From: Pseudomonadota bacterium
GTDB taxonomy: Bacteria > Pseudomonadota > Alphaproteobacteria > Micavibrionales > UBA2020
DNA length: 64,000 bases
Reading direction: 5' to 3'
Assembly (NCBI GenBank): GCA_021845905.1
Contig: JAJZVA010000003.1
Location: 137,169-201,168 of the forward strand
Part shown: positions 36,082-44,606 of the stretch, one piece after another
Layout: each line of letters starts with the position of its first letter
Position numbering within the stretch: position 1 is the stretch's first letter
Notes under the pieces: model-generated
Databases searched by the model: none
Told to the model about the DNA's origin: nothing
Seen by the model: the letters and a program-made list of their open reading frames with translations, nothing else
Program-made: the position numbers and the translations under genes

Positions 36082-36767
36082 AAAAAACCAACGCTCTGAC
36101 CGCATCCCTGCTCGTTCTCGGCTTCTCCGTTTGCGCCTTCGCGCAGGCGCGCGCCGAGGTCGTGACGAAAACCCAGCCGGCGCGGCGCACGCTTTACGTT
36201 TCGGCGTGGAACACCACCCTCAAGCTTCAGGCGCCGCAAGGCATGTGCTTTCTCGACCGCACGCTGGCGATCCAGTCCAAGCACTGGAAGCGCCTGAAAA
36301 AAATCGCCGAGCGCGACCACGACCAGCAGATGCTCGCCGCCTTCATGAAATGCGACCAGATCGACAGCACCGGCGCATGGCGGCACGGCGCGCCCGATTA
36401 CGGCATCGTCACCTGGCTTGACCCCGCCATCGGCGCGACCACCAAAATGCGCCGCGAGGATTATCTCGACATGCGCGAGCCTTACTTTCTCCATTACGCC
36501 GCCGCGCGCTTCCCGCACCTGACGCCGGAAAAGACCGCGCGCCGCACGGTCTACGACGTGTCGGTCGCCCTGAGCGGCGACGATCCCGGCGCGGGCGGCG
36601 ACCCCGGCATCGCCTATCCTTCGGCCGCGGTCATCGCCACGACGACGCTCCGCCGCGTGCCGGTCGAATTCACGCTCCACTTCGGCGGCAAGAACGCGCC
36701 GGACAATGCCGCGCTCGACAGCATCGCCGACAGGATGGCAAGACAGCTGATCTTGCTGAACCCGTGA
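36078..36767 (+). CDS. secreted protein between ftsK and lolA, unknown
   Basis: 229 residues. A Sec signal peptide (SLLVLGFSVCAFAQARA) is followed by a mature domain with LYVSAWNTTLKLQAPQGMCFLD near residue 40. KHWKRLKKIAERDHDQQML follows, and the C-terminus is helical (DSIADRMARQLILLNP). The PQGMCFLD segment recalls small periplasmic proteins that start with a beta strand and a Cys, but I cannot name the family. It overlaps ftsK and lolA by 4 bases at both ends, so it is translated with them. Confidence 0.7.
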   Translation: MKKTNALTASLLVLGFSVCAFAQARAEVVTKTQPARRTLYVSAWNTTLKLQAPQGMCFLDRTLAIQSKHWKRLKKIAERDHDQQMLAAFMKCDQIDSTGAWRHGAPDYGIVTWLDPAIGATTKMRREDYLDMREPYFLHYAAARFPHLTPEKTARRTVYDVSVALSGDDPGAGGDPGIAYPSAAVIATTTLRRVPVEFTLHFGGKNAPDNAALDSIADRMARQLILLNP

Positions 36768-37414
36768 GCATGCGCGCCGTTTTCGCCTGCGTCTTTCTTC
36801 TCGCGCTCGCCGCGCCGCCTCGCGCGCGCGCAAGCGTGCCCTCCGGCAGCCTCGCCGCCGCGCCGGTCGAACGGAAGGTCGTCAAAACAATCACGGATTA
36901 TCTCGACGGCCTCACGACGCTGAAGGCGCATTTCGTCCAGACGGCGGAGGACGGCACGCGCCGCGCCGGCACCTTCTACCTCAAGCGCCCCGGAAAGATG
37001 CGCATCACTTACGATCCCCCGGACAGGGACTTCATCGTCGCCGACGGCCTCTTCATCCATTTCTACGACGCAGGCACGGGGCGGACGAGCAGCACGCTGA
37101 TCAGCCGCTCGATTGCCGACTTCTTTTTGCGCAAGCATCTCAAGATCGCCGGAGACCTCACGGTGTCCGCCGCTGTCGACAAGGGCGACACGCTGACGAT
37201 GACGGTGGAACAGGCCAAAAACCCGCTGGCCGGATCGCTGACGCTGGTGCTGGACAAAGATCCCCTCAGGCTCGCGTCGTGGCGCGTTGTCGACGCCGAG
37301 GGCCTGACGACGACGGTGGTTTTAAGCGATGTCAAAACCGGCGTCGCGTTTCACGGCGACTTGTTCCATTATTACGACCCGGCACGGTTCGACCGTCTCT
37401 ACAACCGGAATTAA
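36764..37414 (+). CDS. lolA: outer-membrane lipoprotein carrier LolA
   Basis: Periplasmic chaperone that carries lipoproteins from LolCDE to the outer membrane. 216 residues. The GTG at 36764 overlaps the upstream stop; an ATG two codons later is equally possible. Signal peptide to about residue 22. The LolA core shows TTLKAHFVQTAEDGTRRAGTFYLKRPGKMRITYDPP, the family's hydrophobic-cavity strands, ending FHYYDPARFDR. Fits with LspA and the lipoprotein genes elsewhere in the window. Confidence 0.95.
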   Translation: MSMRAVFACVFLLALAAPPRARASVPSGSLAAAPVERKVVKTITDYLDGLTTLKAHFVQTAEDGTRRAGTFYLKRPGKMRITYDPPDRDFIVADGLFIHFYDAGTGRTSSTLISRSIADFFLRKHLKIAGDLTVSAAVDKGDTLTMTVEQAKNPLAGSLTLVLDKDPLRLASWRVVDAEGLTTTVVLSDVKTGVAFHGDLFHYYDPARFDRLYNRN

Positions 37415-37516
37415 TATTTATTATCAATAATATATGATATTCAGGCTTGTTATTTTCCAAAAAGCGTGATAGATTACAAGGAACTTCACTCTAAAATCAA
37501 AAGTCGAGGCGTGATC

Positions 37517-38818
37517 ATGGTATGGGGCAGTCGGTTTATTTCTAGATTCACGCGCAACGGCGCGCCGTCGCGGCAGGATGCGCCAGCGCCCGCCGGATCG
37601 CCGCCCGACTGGTCGCTCGGCATCGCCGCCGCGCACGGCTATCCCGCCACGGACGATTTTCTCTTCGACGCGAACGGGGAAGAGCTTCCCGGCATCAGCG
37701 GACAGGGCCTCGCCAGCCACGTTTCCAACGTCCTCGAGCAACAGCAGGCCGCCGCGCAAAATCCGGCGGACCATACGCCGGACATGCCGCCGGCGGCGCT
37801 GCGCGAGACCGCGCTGCATAAAATCCTCAGGGAACTTTGGGGCGAAGACAGCATCGCCGACTTCATGACCGCCCGCCTCGCCAAATATCTCGACCTCGAC
37901 TCGGCGAAAAAAACCGCCAACGGCTTTCAGGTCAGCACCCACGGCGGGCATGTGGTCAAATGGGGCCTTGTCCAAACGCCGGACGGCGCGGCGCAAGAAG
38001 CCATCACCGGGAACAAAAAGAACTTCACGCAGGAAGCGGCGGACGCCATCGTCGCTCTGGCGATGACCCACGGCTGGCGCGAGATCAACGCCCACGGCAA
38101 TCAGGCGCAAAAAGAGATGATATGGCTCGCCACCCAGCGCCACGCCATGGCGGAACAGGAAGAATTCGAAAGGCTCAAGGCGACGGGCGAATATGAACCG
38201 CCGGTCGTCACCAACTTCGCGCCCGCGCAAGACTCCGCCGTCTATCAGCAGTTTTTGCGGGAAAGAGCGGAATGGGAAGCCCGCCGCGCCGCGCAAAAAC
38301 CCGGCGAAAACACGCCGGCGGTGACGCCCGCGCAAACAGCGGACAAGCCGCAACAACAAACAGCGGACAGGCCGCAGGCCGGAACGGCAAACGCCGCGCC
38401 CGCACAGACGCCGCAACAGCAAATGCCGCTCTTCCCCGATCCGCAGCAGATGCCGTTGTTCCCCGAAACGCCCGCAGAAAAACCCGCAGAAACCGCACCG
38501 GCGGCAAAAAAAAAATCTGCCGCGCCTGCCGACCCTCTGAAATCCGGAAAAGCCAGAAATCCGGCGTTCGAGGCGTTGCACCCGCGCGATGAAAACGGAC
38601 ATTTCGTCAGCAAGAAAACCGGCGGGCATAAGCGCATCGGCACGCTTCAGTGCGGCGACGTCAGCAAGGAATTCAATGCCAGCGCGCAATGCGCGCAAAA
38701 TATCAAGCCGCAATGCGCGCAAAATGCAAACGCGCCCCGCGCGTCTAATGAAAACACGGCTCCCGCGCCAGAGACAGCCGGGCGCGCGCCATGGCGCAGC
38801 ATGTGGTTTCAAGGTTGA
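37517..38818 (+). CDS. LPD7-like domain protein (mobile-element type), unknown
   Basis: 433 residues from the ATG preceded by GAGG (a GTG at 37466 is another option). Residues about 130-240 contain EAADAIVALAMTHGWREINAHGNQAQKEMIWLATQRHAM followed by YEPP, strongly reminiscent of the LPD7 region attached to plasmid relaxases and other polyvalent mobile-element proteins. A Gln/Pro/Ala-rich linker has a twofold QQMPLFP repeat near residues 325-340. A basic tail has two QCAQN repeats. No relaxase or transfer genes are adjacent, so this is either a stand-alone domain protein or a remnant. Confidence 0.6.
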   Translation: MVWGSRFISRFTRNGAPSRQDAPAPAGSPPDWSLGIAAAHGYPATDDFLFDANGEELPGISGQGLASHVSNVLEQQQAAAQNPADHTPDMPPAALRETALHKILRELWGEDSIADFMTARLAKYLDLDSAKKTANGFQVSTHGGHVVKWGLVQTPDGAAQEAITGNKKNFTQEAADAIVALAMTHGWREINAHGNQAQKEMIWLATQRHAMAEQEEFERLKATGEYEPPVVTNFAPAQDSAVYQQFLRERAEWEARRAAQKPGENTPAVTPAQTADKPQQQTADRPQAGTANAAPAQTPQQQMPLFPDPQQMPLFPETPAEKPAETAPAAKKKSAAPADPLKSGKARNPAFEALHPRDENGHFVSKKTGGHKRIGTLQCGDVSKEFNASAQCAQNIKPQCAQNANAPRASNENTAPAPETAGRAPWRSMWFQG

Positions 38819-39019
38819 GGCATGTCGCATTCATGCCCGCCGCGCAAAGCGGAAATATCGAACCGGCGCGGAAAGGCGCAAAGACGGGCCCGCGCGGCGC
38901 AAACCCGTCCATCGGGCCGTTTTCACCGCGAGAAAGCGTCTTCCGCCGGTTTTCAACCCTTGCCTCCGGCCGGGGTTGCCTCTATAGAATCTCATGCATT
39001 TAACGAGTTTTGGCCCTGA

Positions 39020-39760
39020 ATGACCCTCCCTCCCCGCCACTATAAAGGCCGCGTGATCGGCGTTTACGATGTCGCCGACGATACCCGCAAAATCACCGTC
39101 GAGCTCGAAGGCCGCCAGCGCCTGCCGTTCAGCGCGGGGCAATATATGCGTCTCGCGGTCGAAGGATTCGGCCAGCGGCCTTTTTCCATCGCCTCGGCGC
39201 CGCACGAACCCCTGCTGGAGTTCCACATCAAAAACAGCGGACAAAAGGACGGTCAGCCGTCTTTAAGCGCCCATATCGCCGCAACGCTGCAGCCCGGCCA
39301 TGCCGTGACGCTCGAAGGCCCGCTCGGCGAGAACGTCTGGACGCCCGCGGCGGAAAACGGGCCGCCGCGCCCGCTGCTGATGCTGGCGGGCGGGCTCGGC
39401 ATCGCGCCGCTGAAATCCATCATCGCCGCCTGCCTGCACATGCCCGCGCATCCTCCCGTGCATCTTTACTGGGGCGCGCGCGGGCGCGACCAGCTCTATC
39501 TCGACGGCTTCTTCCGCGATCTCGCCAAAAAATACCCGCGCTTTTCCTACATTCCGGTGCTGTCGGACGAACGGGAGACGGCGGGATACAACGGCCGCAC
39601 CGGCCTCATCGGCCACGCCCTCGCCGAGGATTTCGAGACGCTTGCCGGTTTCACCATCTACATGGCGGGGCCGCAGGCGATGGTCGACGCGACGCTGCCG
39701 CTGTTGCTGCATAAAAACGCCGAGGAGGACTATATCTTCAGCGACGGGTTTGGTGTATAA
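39020..39760 (+). CDS. NAD(P)H-flavin/ferredoxin reductase-like oxidoreductase
   Basis: 246 residues with the ferredoxin-NADP reductase fold. The FAD-binding motif [12 protein letters not shown] lies near residue 53, the NAD(P) motif [18 protein letters not shown] near residue 120, and the C-terminal [20 protein letters not shown] near residue 210. There is no iron-sulfur Cys motif, so it acts as a stand-alone flavin reductase or partners with a separate redox protein. Probably cytoplasmic. It lies 7 bases before recR. Confidence 0.8.
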   Translation: MTLPPRHYKGRVIGVYDVADDTRKITVELEGRQRLPFSAGQYMRLAVEGFGQRPFSIASAPHEPLLEFHIKNSGQKDGQPSLSAHIAATLQPGHAVTLEGPLGENVWTPAAENGPPRPLLMLAGGLGIAPLKSIIAACLHMPAHPPVHLYWGARGRDQLYLDGFFRDLAKKYPRFSYIPVLSDERETAGYNGRTGLIGHALAEDFETLAGFTIYMAGPQAMVDATLPLLLHKNAEEDYIFSDGFGV

Positions 39761-39767
39761 TAACGCC

Positions 39768-40361
39768 ATGATCGGCGCCGAAATCGAACATCTCATCAAG
39801 CTCCTCGCCCGCCTGCCGGGCTACGGGCCGCGCTCGGCGCGCCGCGCCGCGTTGCACCTTCTCAAGAACCGCGAGAGCCTGATGCGCCCGATGAGTCAGG
39901 CGCTGACCGTGGCGGCGGACGTCATCGTCGCATGCCCGCAATGCCACAATCTCGACACCTCGTCGCCCTGCTCCGTCTGCTCCAATCCGGCGCGGGACGG
40001 GAGCCAGATCTGCGTGGTCGAGGACATCTCCGATCTCTGGGCGGTGGAGAAGACCGGCGCTTACCGCGGCTATTATCACGTGCTGGGCGGCACGCTCTCC
40101 GCACTGGACGGCATCACGCCGGACGACCTTTCCATTCCGCATCTCGTCGCCCGCGCGGGCGACTCCGCCGTGCGCGAGGTGATCGTCGCCTTGAGCGCCA
40201 CCATCGACGGGCAGACGACGGCGCATTACCTTTCCGAAGCCTTGCGCGCCGCCGGCGTGACGGTGACGCAGCTCGCCCACGGCGTGCCGATCGGCGGGCA
40301 GATCGATTACATGGACGACGGCACGCTCTCCACCGCGCTCAAATCGCGCAAGGCCGTTTAG
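39768..40361 (+). CDS. recR: recombination mediator RecR
   Basis: Helps RecA load at gaps with RecF/RecO. 197 residues. The helix-hairpin-helix [21 protein letters not shown] lies at residues 10-30, a four-Cys zinc finger ([16 protein letters not shown]) near residue 56, and a TOPRIM domain with [14 protein letters not shown] near residue 80. The usual partner genes dnaX and ybaB are not next to it here. Confidence 0.97.
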   Translation: MIGAEIEHLIKLLARLPGYGPRSARRAALHLLKNRESLMRPMSQALTVAADVIVACPQCHNLDTSSPCSVCSNPARDGSQICVVEDISDLWAVEKTGAYRGYYHVLGGTLSALDGITPDDLSIPHLVARAGDSAVREVIVALSATIDGQTTAHYLSEALRAAGVTVTQLAHGVPIGGQIDYMDDGTLSTALKSRKAV

Positions 40362-40372
40362 GGGCGGAACGC

Positions 40373-41059
40373 ATGGACAGGTTCAGGCATATCGACACGT
40401 GGCTGTTCGATCTCGACAACACGCTTTACGACGCCTCGACCGGCGTCTTCGACCAGATCATCGAGCGTATGACGCTCTACGTCTGCAACCTCCTCGGCGT
40501 CTCGCGCGAAGAGGCGAACGCGCTCCGCCGCGGCTACTGGGAGAAATACGGCACCACGCTCTACGGCCTGATGCAGGAGCACAGGATCGACCCGCAGGAT
40601 TTTCTCAGCTTCTCGCACGACGTGGACATCTCCGCCGTGCCGCAGTGCGAGACCATCAAGGAAAAGCTGGGCGGGCTGCCGGGGCGCAAGATCATCTTCA
40701 CCAATTCCTCGCGGGCTTTCGCGGAGCGCATGACCCGCCATCTCGGCATCGACGGCCACTTCGAAAGCACCTTCAGCATCGAAAGCGCGGACTTCGTGCC
40801 CAAGCCGAACCCGGAAACCTACCGCGCGATCATCGAAAAATTCTCCTTCGACCCGAAGAGGGCGGCGATGTTCGACGACATGCAGGTGAACCTGAAAACC
40901 GCGGCGGAACAGGGCATGACCACGGTCTGGATCGACTGCGGAGAGCCGGGCGAAGGCGCAAGCGGCGGCGCGCTCCCTTCGCACATCCACCACAAGACGG
41001 AAAAACTCGCCGACTGGCTCCGCGAAACCGTTCCCGAACATCCCGTCAAAAGGAAATAA
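40373..41059 (+). CDS. pyrimidine 5'-nucleotidase-type HAD hydrolase
   Basis: 228 residues. HAD motif I WLFDLDNTLYDAS (catalytic Asp pair), motif II IIFTNSSR, motif III Lys in VPKPNPETY, motif IV AAMFDDMQVN. The YjjG/SDT1-like subgroup acts on pyrimidine nucleotides and in many alphaproteobacteria sits, as here, just before dapD. Whether it contributes to lysine synthesis is unknown. The dapD ATG follows after 3 bases. Confidence 0.88.
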   Translation: MDRFRHIDTWLFDLDNTLYDASTGVFDQIIERMTLYVCNLLGVSREEANALRRGYWEKYGTTLYGLMQEHRIDPQDFLSFSHDVDISAVPQCETIKEKLGGLPGRKIIFTNSSRAFAERMTRHLGIDGHFESTFSIESADFVPKPNPETYRAIIEKFSFDPKRAAMFDDMQVNLKTAAEQGMTTVWIDCGEPGEGASGGALPSHIHHKTEKLADWLRETVPEHPVKRK

Positions 41060-41062
41060 ACC

Positions 41063-41908
41063 ATGTCCGACGCCGGAAAACTCGAAGCCGAGATCGACAC
41101 CGTCTGGGAGCAACGCGAGCAACTGACCGACAAGACCAAAGTCCTCGCCAAAAGCACCGTCGACGAGGCCCTGCAACTGCTCGGCGCGGGCAAGCTCCGC
41201 GTCGCGGAAAAGAAGGACGGCGCGTGGCGCGTCAACGTCTGGCTCAAAAAGGCCGTGCTGCTCTCGTTCCGTCTCAACGGCAACACATTGATCTCCGGCG
41301 GCGTCGGCGGCACAAACTGGTGGGACAAGGTCGCTCCCGCATTCAAAGGCATGAAGGAAAAAGAATTCGAAAGCGCGGGCTTCCGCGCCGTGCCGGGCAG
41401 CATCGTCCGCGCCTCGGCCTTCATCGCGCGCGGTGTCGTTTTGATGCCGAGCTTCGTCAACGTCGGCGCGTTCGTCGGCGAGGGCACGATGGTCGACACG
41501 TGGGTGACGATCGGCTCCTGCGCGCAGATCGGCAGGCACTGCCACATTTCCGGCGGCGTCGGCATCGGCGGGGTGCTTGAACCTTTGCAAGCGGAGCCGG
41601 TGATCATCGAGGACAACTGCTTCATCGGCGCGCGCTCCGAAGTCGCCGAGGGCGTGATCGTCGAGGAAGGCGCGGTTTTGTCGATGGGCGTGTTTCTCGG
41701 CGCCTCCACGAAGATCATCGACCGCGCGACGGGCGAGGTTTTCACGGGCCGCGTTCCCGCCTATTCCGTCGTCGTGCCGGGATCGCTGCCCGGCAAGCCT
41801 CTGCCCGACGGATCGCCGGGGCCGAACCTCGCCTGCGCGGTGATCGTCAAGCGCGTGGACGAGAAAACCCGCGCCAAAACCTCGATCAACGAATTGCTGC
41901 GGGCCTGA
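41063..41908 (+). CDS. dapD: tetrahydrodipicolinate N-succinyltransferase
   Basis: Succinylase branch of the diaminopimelate/lysine pathway. 281 residues, the normal length. Left-handed beta-helix hexapeptide repeats run from about residue 105 to 235 ([20 protein letters not shown], then VGIGGVLEP). The ending [20 protein letters not shown] is typical. It is immediately followed by dapE, 10 bases apart, so two steps of the same branch are coexpressed. Confidence 0.97.
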   Translation: MSDAGKLEAEIDTVWEQREQLTDKTKVLAKSTVDEALQLLGAGKLRVAEKKDGAWRVNVWLKKAVLLSFRLNGNTLISGGVGGTNWWDKVAPAFKGMKEKEFESAGFRAVPGSIVRASAFIARGVVLMPSFVNVGAFVGEGTMVDTWVTIGSCAQIGRHCHISGGVGIGGVLEPLQAEPVIIEDNCFIGARSEVAEGVIVEEGAVLSMGVFLGASTKIIDRATGEVFTGRVPAYSVVVPGSLPGKPLPDGSPGPNLACAVIVKRVDEKTRAKTSINELLRA

Positions 41909-41918
41909 AAAAAAGAAC

Positions 41919-43079
41919 ATGACCGACCCGCTTAAAATCGCGCAAGACCTGATCCGCTGCAAAAGCGTGACGCCCGCGGAAGGCGGCGCGCTCGATTATT
42001 TGGAAAAACTTTTGAGCGCACATGGCTTTATCTGCCAGCGCGTGACCTTTTCGGACAAAGACACGCCCGACGTGCAAAATCTCTATGCGCGGCGCGGAAA
42101 CTGCGCGCCCAACATTTGCTTCGCCGGACACACGGACGTCGTGCCGGTCGGCGATGAACGCGCCTGGACGGTCGATCCGTTCGGCGGAGAAATCAAGGAC
42201 GGAAAACTTTTCGGCCGCGGGGCCTGCGACATGAAGGGCGCGATCGCCTCCTTTGTCGCCGCGGCGCTGGACGTGACGGATGCAAAAGGCTCCGTCAGCC
42301 TGCTCATCACCGGCGACGAGGAAGGCCCCTCGATCAACGGCACGCGCAAAATGCTCGGCTGGCTCGCGGAGAAAAACGAGAAGATCGACTACTGCATCGT
42401 CGGCGAGCCGACGTCGGCGGAAACCCTCGGCGACACGGTGAAAATCGGCCGCCGCGGCAGCTTCACCGGACGCATCACCGTGACGGGCAAGCAGGGGCAC
42501 GTCGCCTATCCGCATCTCGCCGACAATCCGGTGCCCAAATTGCTCGAACTGCTCGACGTGCTGGAGGGGCTGATCCTCGACGCGGGGACGGAGCACTTCC
42601 AGCCCTCCAATCTCGAAATCGTCGATATCGGGGCGGGGAATGAAAGCGGCGGCAACAGGGCGGAGAACGTGATTCCGGCGCAAGCGCACGCGGTTTTCAA
42701 CGTGCGCTTCAACGATCTTTACAGCGGCGCGACGCTCGAAAAGAAACTCCGCGCGGCTTTGAACGCGCTCGACACGCCCTTTGACATGACGACCCGCATC
42801 GGCGGCGAAAGTTTTTACACTCCGCCGGGCAAACTCTCGGACGCGCTTTCCGCGGCGGTCGAAACCGTCACGGGGCAAAAACCGCTTTTAAGCACCTCGG
42901 GCGGAACGTCGGACGCGCGCTTCATCCACAAAGTATGCCCCGTCGCCGAGCTCGGCCTGCTCAACGCCACGGCGCATCAGGTGGACGAACATGTCGCCTG
43001 TGCCGACATCACCGCCCTCGCCGACATATATAAAGCCGCCTTGCGGATGATTCTCGCCGATAGACAGATAAATAATTGA
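41919..43079 (+). CDS. dapE: succinyl-diaminopimelate desuccinylase
   Basis: Di-zinc M20 hydrolase giving LL-diaminopimelate for peptidoglycan and lysine. 386 residues. Metal ligands are visible: His in CFAGHTDVVPVG, bridging Asp in FGRGACDMKG, catalytic Glu pair in ITGDEEGPS, and a late His in LLNATAHQVDEH. The lid domain in the middle (residues about 180-295) mediates dimerisation. The last gene of the recR-HAD-dapD-dapE run, followed by an AT-rich gap. Confidence 0.97.
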   Translation: MTDPLKIAQDLIRCKSVTPAEGGALDYLEKLLSAHGFICQRVTFSDKDTPDVQNLYARRGNCAPNICFAGHTDVVPVGDERAWTVDPFGGEIKDGKLFGRGACDMKGAIASFVAAALDVTDAKGSVSLLITGDEEGPSINGTRKMLGWLAEKNEKIDYCIVGEPTSAETLGDTVKIGRRGSFTGRITVTGKQGHVAYPHLADNPVPKLLELLDVLEGLILDAGTEHFQPSNLEIVDIGAGNESGGNRAENVIPAQAHAVFNVRFNDLYSGATLEKKLRAALNALDTPFDMTTRIGGESFYTPPGKLSDALSAAVETVTGQKPLLSTSGGTSDARFIHKVCPVAELGLLNATAHQVDEHVACADITALADIYKAALRMILADRQINN

Positions 43080-43126
43080 TATAAAACGATATTTTTATTA
43101 TTTTTAATCTTATGTTAATAAAAATA

Positions 43127-43155
43127 TTGACATAAGTCATAAACAATCATAAAGT
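43127..43155 (+). promoter_or_regulatory. sigma-70 type promoter for the AAA+ gene
   Basis: TTGACA (43127-43132), 17 bases, TAAAGT (43150-43155), within an AT-rich island of about 115 bases between dapE and the AAA+ gene. The transcript would start near 43162, leaving a leader of about 35 bases. AAGGAGAG before the ATG is a strong ribosome site. Confidence 0.65.
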
Positions 43156-43197
43156 TATCTACATGCTTCGTTAAAGAATCTTTCAAGGAGAGTACAA

Positions 43198-44499
43198 ATG
43201 TTCAAATACGATATGCCCCTCACGCTGGATTTCATTGCAGAAGAGATTTTGTTTTTCAAACCCAACACAGAGGCCGAAGCAAAAGAGATTCAGGAGTGCC
43301 TCTTCAAAATGGGGTGCGTGTGGCCTAAAGCCGGAAAAGAGGAGCAGACGCAAGTGCAACTTCCCGACTACTGCGTCCAACGGGGCATTGTCGTGAATAA
43401 AGGCGCCCTCAGCCTTTTCACCGGCTACAGGGAAGAACTTGAATTCGCCTACCACTGCACGCTCGATCAGTTGAAGGAAGGCATTGCGCTCGCCAGCAAG
43501 CCCGTAAGAGGAGAAGTCAACGAAGCAGCCCTCAAGGAAGCGCGGCAGGATATCGACAGCATGATCGGCCTCGGCCAGGCGAAGAAAGACACTGCCCAAA
43601 CCATCGCGCTCGCCCGCATCCATCAGGCCAAGATTGACATGGGCCTGAAGGTCGAAGCGGCATCGATGCACATGGTCTTCACCGGCAATCCCGGCACGGG
43701 CAAAACCACCTTCGCCCGCAAGGTCGCGAAGCTTTATCACGCGCTCGGCTTTATCGAGAGTGACAAGGTCGTCGAGGTGAAGCGCAAGGATGTCGTCGCG
43801 GGCTATATCGGCCAGACCGCCAAAGCGATGGAGAAAAAGATCAAGGAAGCGACCGGCGGCGTGCTGTTCATCGATGAAGCCTACGCTCTGGTGCGCGAGA
43901 AAAACAGCGACGGCAAGGACTTCGGCCATGAAGCGATCGAAACGCTGGTGGCAGAGATGGAAAACCTGCGCGACAGGCTCGTCGTCATCGTCGCGGGCTA
44001 TCCCGAAGACATGAAGAGACTGATCGAGTCCAACGCGGGCCTGGAATCGCGCTTCATCAACTATATCTCTTTCGAGGACTATTCCATCGGCGATCTCGGC
44101 CTGATCATGGATCAGATGTGCGAAATGAACGGATGCCGCATGCAACCCGCGGCGCGCAAGGCCGCGCTGGAACTGCTGGAAGACGTGAAAAAATCGACCG
44201 ATCCGCGCAGTTTCGGCAACGCGCGCGCCGTGCGCAACCTCGTCGAAAAAGCGCTGAAGACGCAGGCGGAGAGGCTCGACAAGTCAACCCTGTTCAACGA
44301 ACATGCCAGCGGCCAGATCACCGACGGCCTCTTCAAGCTGGCGCTCGCGACCATCACGCCGGCGGACATCGCGAATATTTCGCTGAAAGATATCAAGACG
44401 GCGAAAGAAGAGCAAAAACGCGGCATCGGCTTCACGGCAAAATGGCCGGAGGAAGAGACCAGGAAACTTGTCGCCGTACCCGCCGCGGCGAACATGTAA
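43198..44499 (+). CDS. CbbX/SpoVK-type AAA+ ATPase
   Basis: 433 residues. Residues about 120-400 are a CbxX/CfqX-family AAA+ module: IDSMIGLGQAKKDTAQTIA, Walker A FTGNPGTGKTTFARKV, the pore-loop region KRKDVVAGYIGQTA, Walker B GVLFIDEAYAL, and VVIVAGYPEDMKRLIESNAGLESRF with the sensor and Arg finger. CbbX remodels Rubisco, but no Rubisco genes are here and the N-terminal 115 residues (ILFFKPNTEAEAKEIQ) have no family I know. Related modules also occur in sporulation and secretion proteins. It stands alone with its own promoter. Confidence 0.85.
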   Translation: MFKYDMPLTLDFIAEEILFFKPNTEAEAKEIQECLFKMGCVWPKAGKEEQTQVQLPDYCVQRGIVVNKGALSLFTGYREELEFAYHCTLDQLKEGIALASKPVRGEVNEAALKEARQDIDSMIGLGQAKKDTAQTIALARIHQAKIDMGLKVEAASMHMVFTGNPGTGKTTFARKVAKLYHALGFIESDKVVEVKRKDVVAGYIGQTAKAMEKKIKEATGGVLFIDEAYALVREKNSDGKDFGHEAIETLVAEMENLRDRLVVIVAGYPEDMKRLIESNAGLESRFINYISFEDYSIGDLGLIMDQMCEMNGCRMQPAARKAALELLEDVKKSTDPRSFGNARAVRNLVEKALKTQAERLDKSTLFNEHASGQITDGLFKLALATITPADIANISLKDIKTAKEEQKRGIGFTAKWPEEETRKLVAVPAAANM

Positions 44500-44513
44500 A
44501 GACGCAAGATGAC

Positions 44514-44539
44514 GGCGTTCGGGGTCACGCCCGGACGCC
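44514..44539 (+). terminator. hairpin after the AAA+ gene
   Basis: GGCGT-T-CGGG / CCCG-G-ACGCC folds into a stem with a short loop 15 bases after the AAA+ stop. The following bases (CGCGCGCCTTTCTCC) contain only a short T run, so termination strength is uncertain. It separates the gene from the convergent kup. Confidence 0.5.
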
Positions 44540-44606
44540 GCGCGCCTTTCTCCAGCGCGCGCCGCATCATGCGCCGCCGGATCGCGCAGTTTCATATTCC
44601 GTACTT

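Noticed and set aside
38819-39019. A small gene in the gap between the LPD7-like gene and the flavin reductase
   Set aside because: Several frames of 60-70 codons exist but overlap each other, lack ribosome sites and have Arg/Pro/Ser-biased, non-protein-like content.
43198-44499. CbbX as Rubisco activase
   Set aside because: The AAA+ core fits, but no Rubisco gene is nearby and the N-terminal 115 residues differ, so the gene symbol was not used.
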